From the NCBI GenBank assembly GCA_012799075.1, contig JAAZLZ010000178.1, forward strand, positions 1 through 6,251: DNA of 6,251 bases, given 5' to 3'. The notes beneath the pieces are model-generated. The model saw only the letters and a program-made list of their open reading frames with translations. It made no database searches and was not told the DNA's origin. A program made the translations under genes and the position numbers. Source of the stretch: Bacillota bacterium (GTDB taxonomy: Bacteria; Bacillota; Limnochordia; JAAZLZ01). The first letter of the stretch is position 1. Each line of letters begins with the position of its first letter. This document shows positions 6,059 to 6,251 of this stretch, in pieces.

Positions 6059-6134
6059 TGGTGGCCCCGGGGTGACTCGAACACCCGGCACATGGTTTAG
6101 GAAACCATTGCTCTATCCACTGAGCTACGGGGCC
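6059..6134 (-). tRNA. tRNA-Arg(CCT)
   Basis: The minus strand folds into a full cloverleaf of 76 bases: acceptor GGCCCCG/CGGGGCC, D arm GCTC-AGTGGATA-GAGC, anticodon arm ATGGT-TTCCTAA-ACCAT, variable loop GTGCC, and T arm GGGTG-TTCGAGT-CACCC. The discriminator is A, followed by an encoded CCA (6059-6061). The anticodon CCT (6099-6101) reads AGG, giving arginine. All stems are perfectly paired and I see no intron or inserted element. Confidence 0.97.
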
Positions 6135-6146
6135 CTTTGCAAAGAT

Positions 6147-6175
6147 ATCTTAGCACGAAGGACAGCCAACGTCAA
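6147..6175 (-). promoter_or_regulatory. tRNA-Arg promoter
   Basis: On the minus strand TTGACG (6170-6175) and TAAGAT (6147-6152) are 17 bases apart. The start would fall near 6140, about 6 bases before the mature 5' end of the tRNA. The tRNA is therefore probably an independent unit with a very short leader. Confidence 0.6.
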
Positions 6176-6178
6176 GTC

Positions 6179-6213
6179 GAAGGGGCGCACTGCCAAAGGG
6201 CATGGCGCCCTTC
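6179..6213 (-). terminator. Hairpin after the edge gene, possible terminator
   Basis: GAAGG-G-GCGC (6179-6188) pairs with GCGCCCTTC (6205-6213) over 9 bp with one bulged G, and GCC/GGC may pair inside. It begins two bases after the stop codon of the minus-strand edge ORF, a place typical of terminators. No T run follows, since the tRNA -35 box starts within a few bases. Confidence 0.4.
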
Positions 6214-6214
6214 C

Positions 6215-6250
6215 TCAAAAGGCAAAGCCAGTCCCCAGATAGATTCGCCA
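6215..6250 (-). CDS. C-terminal end of a likely beta-barrel protein (partial)
   Basis: Only the last 11 codons fall in the window: WRIYLGTGFAF then TGA (6215-6217). From the end, residues -1, -3, -5, -7, -9 and -11 are F, F, T, L, I and W, a near-ideal final beta strand with a C-terminal Phe as in outer-membrane proteins. A hairpin follows directly. Other minus-strand frames here lack such a pattern. The call rests on very few residues. Confidence 0.4.
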   Translation of the reverse strand, partial: WRIYLGTGFAF

Positions 6251-6251
6251 G

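Noticed and set aside
6044..6100. Direct repeat ATGGTTTAG (6044-6052 and 6092-6100) at the tRNA as an attachment site
   Set aside because: Only 9 bases, one copy is in the anticodon arm, and there is no integrase or mobile DNA in the window; chance is enough.

Overview
The window looks like a chromosomal segment from a diderm (outer-membrane-bearing) member of the Firmicutes or a related lineage. Shine-Dalgarno sites are strong (AGGAGG-type), GTG starts are common, promoters are near-consensus sigma-70/sigma-A type, and the MurB tail resembles clostridial forms. Yet the window also encodes a periplasmic LolA-like protein, a signal-peptide beta-barrel protein ending in Phe, and apparently the tail of a second barrel. 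The lineage is an inference from these traits; no taxonomic marker was searched.

Layout. (1) 3-467, plus: C-terminal half of murB, ending in a GC-rich hairpin that overlaps its stop codon. (2) 489-1011, minus, convergent with murB: a PadR-family regulator with Cys/His residues at its N-terminus, followed after 16 bases by a 41-residue peptide with 11 cysteines that lies in the +1 frame relative to PadR. (3) 1012-1288: a divergent promoter region with one good promoter for padR and one for a tetR gene. (4) 1289-5992, plus: a TetR/FadR-like regulator, a 740-residue RND/MMPL-type transporter, a LolA-like outer-membrane lipoprotein-sorting-type protein and an outer-membrane beta-barrel protein. 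(5) 6005-6251, minus: a terminator, tRNA-Arg(CCT) with its own promoter, a second hairpin, and the last 11 codons of what reads as another beta-barrel protein.

How it works together. The four-gene block reads as a regulated trans-envelope lipid or hydrophobe export cassette: inner-membrane pump, periplasmic carrier and outer-membrane barrel. An 18-bp palindrome, TGAGTGAGACCTCACTCA, sits directly before the RBS of the transporter gene, and a near-identical copy sits at the predicted transcription start of the tetR gene. Both resemble the FadR operator of Bacillus subtilis, and the TetR protein resembles FadR, so an acyl-CoA-type ligand controlling lipid export is a testable inference. The most unusual small item is the cysteine-rich peptide behind padR, which a one-base slip in an A7 run would fuse to the PadR C-terminus.
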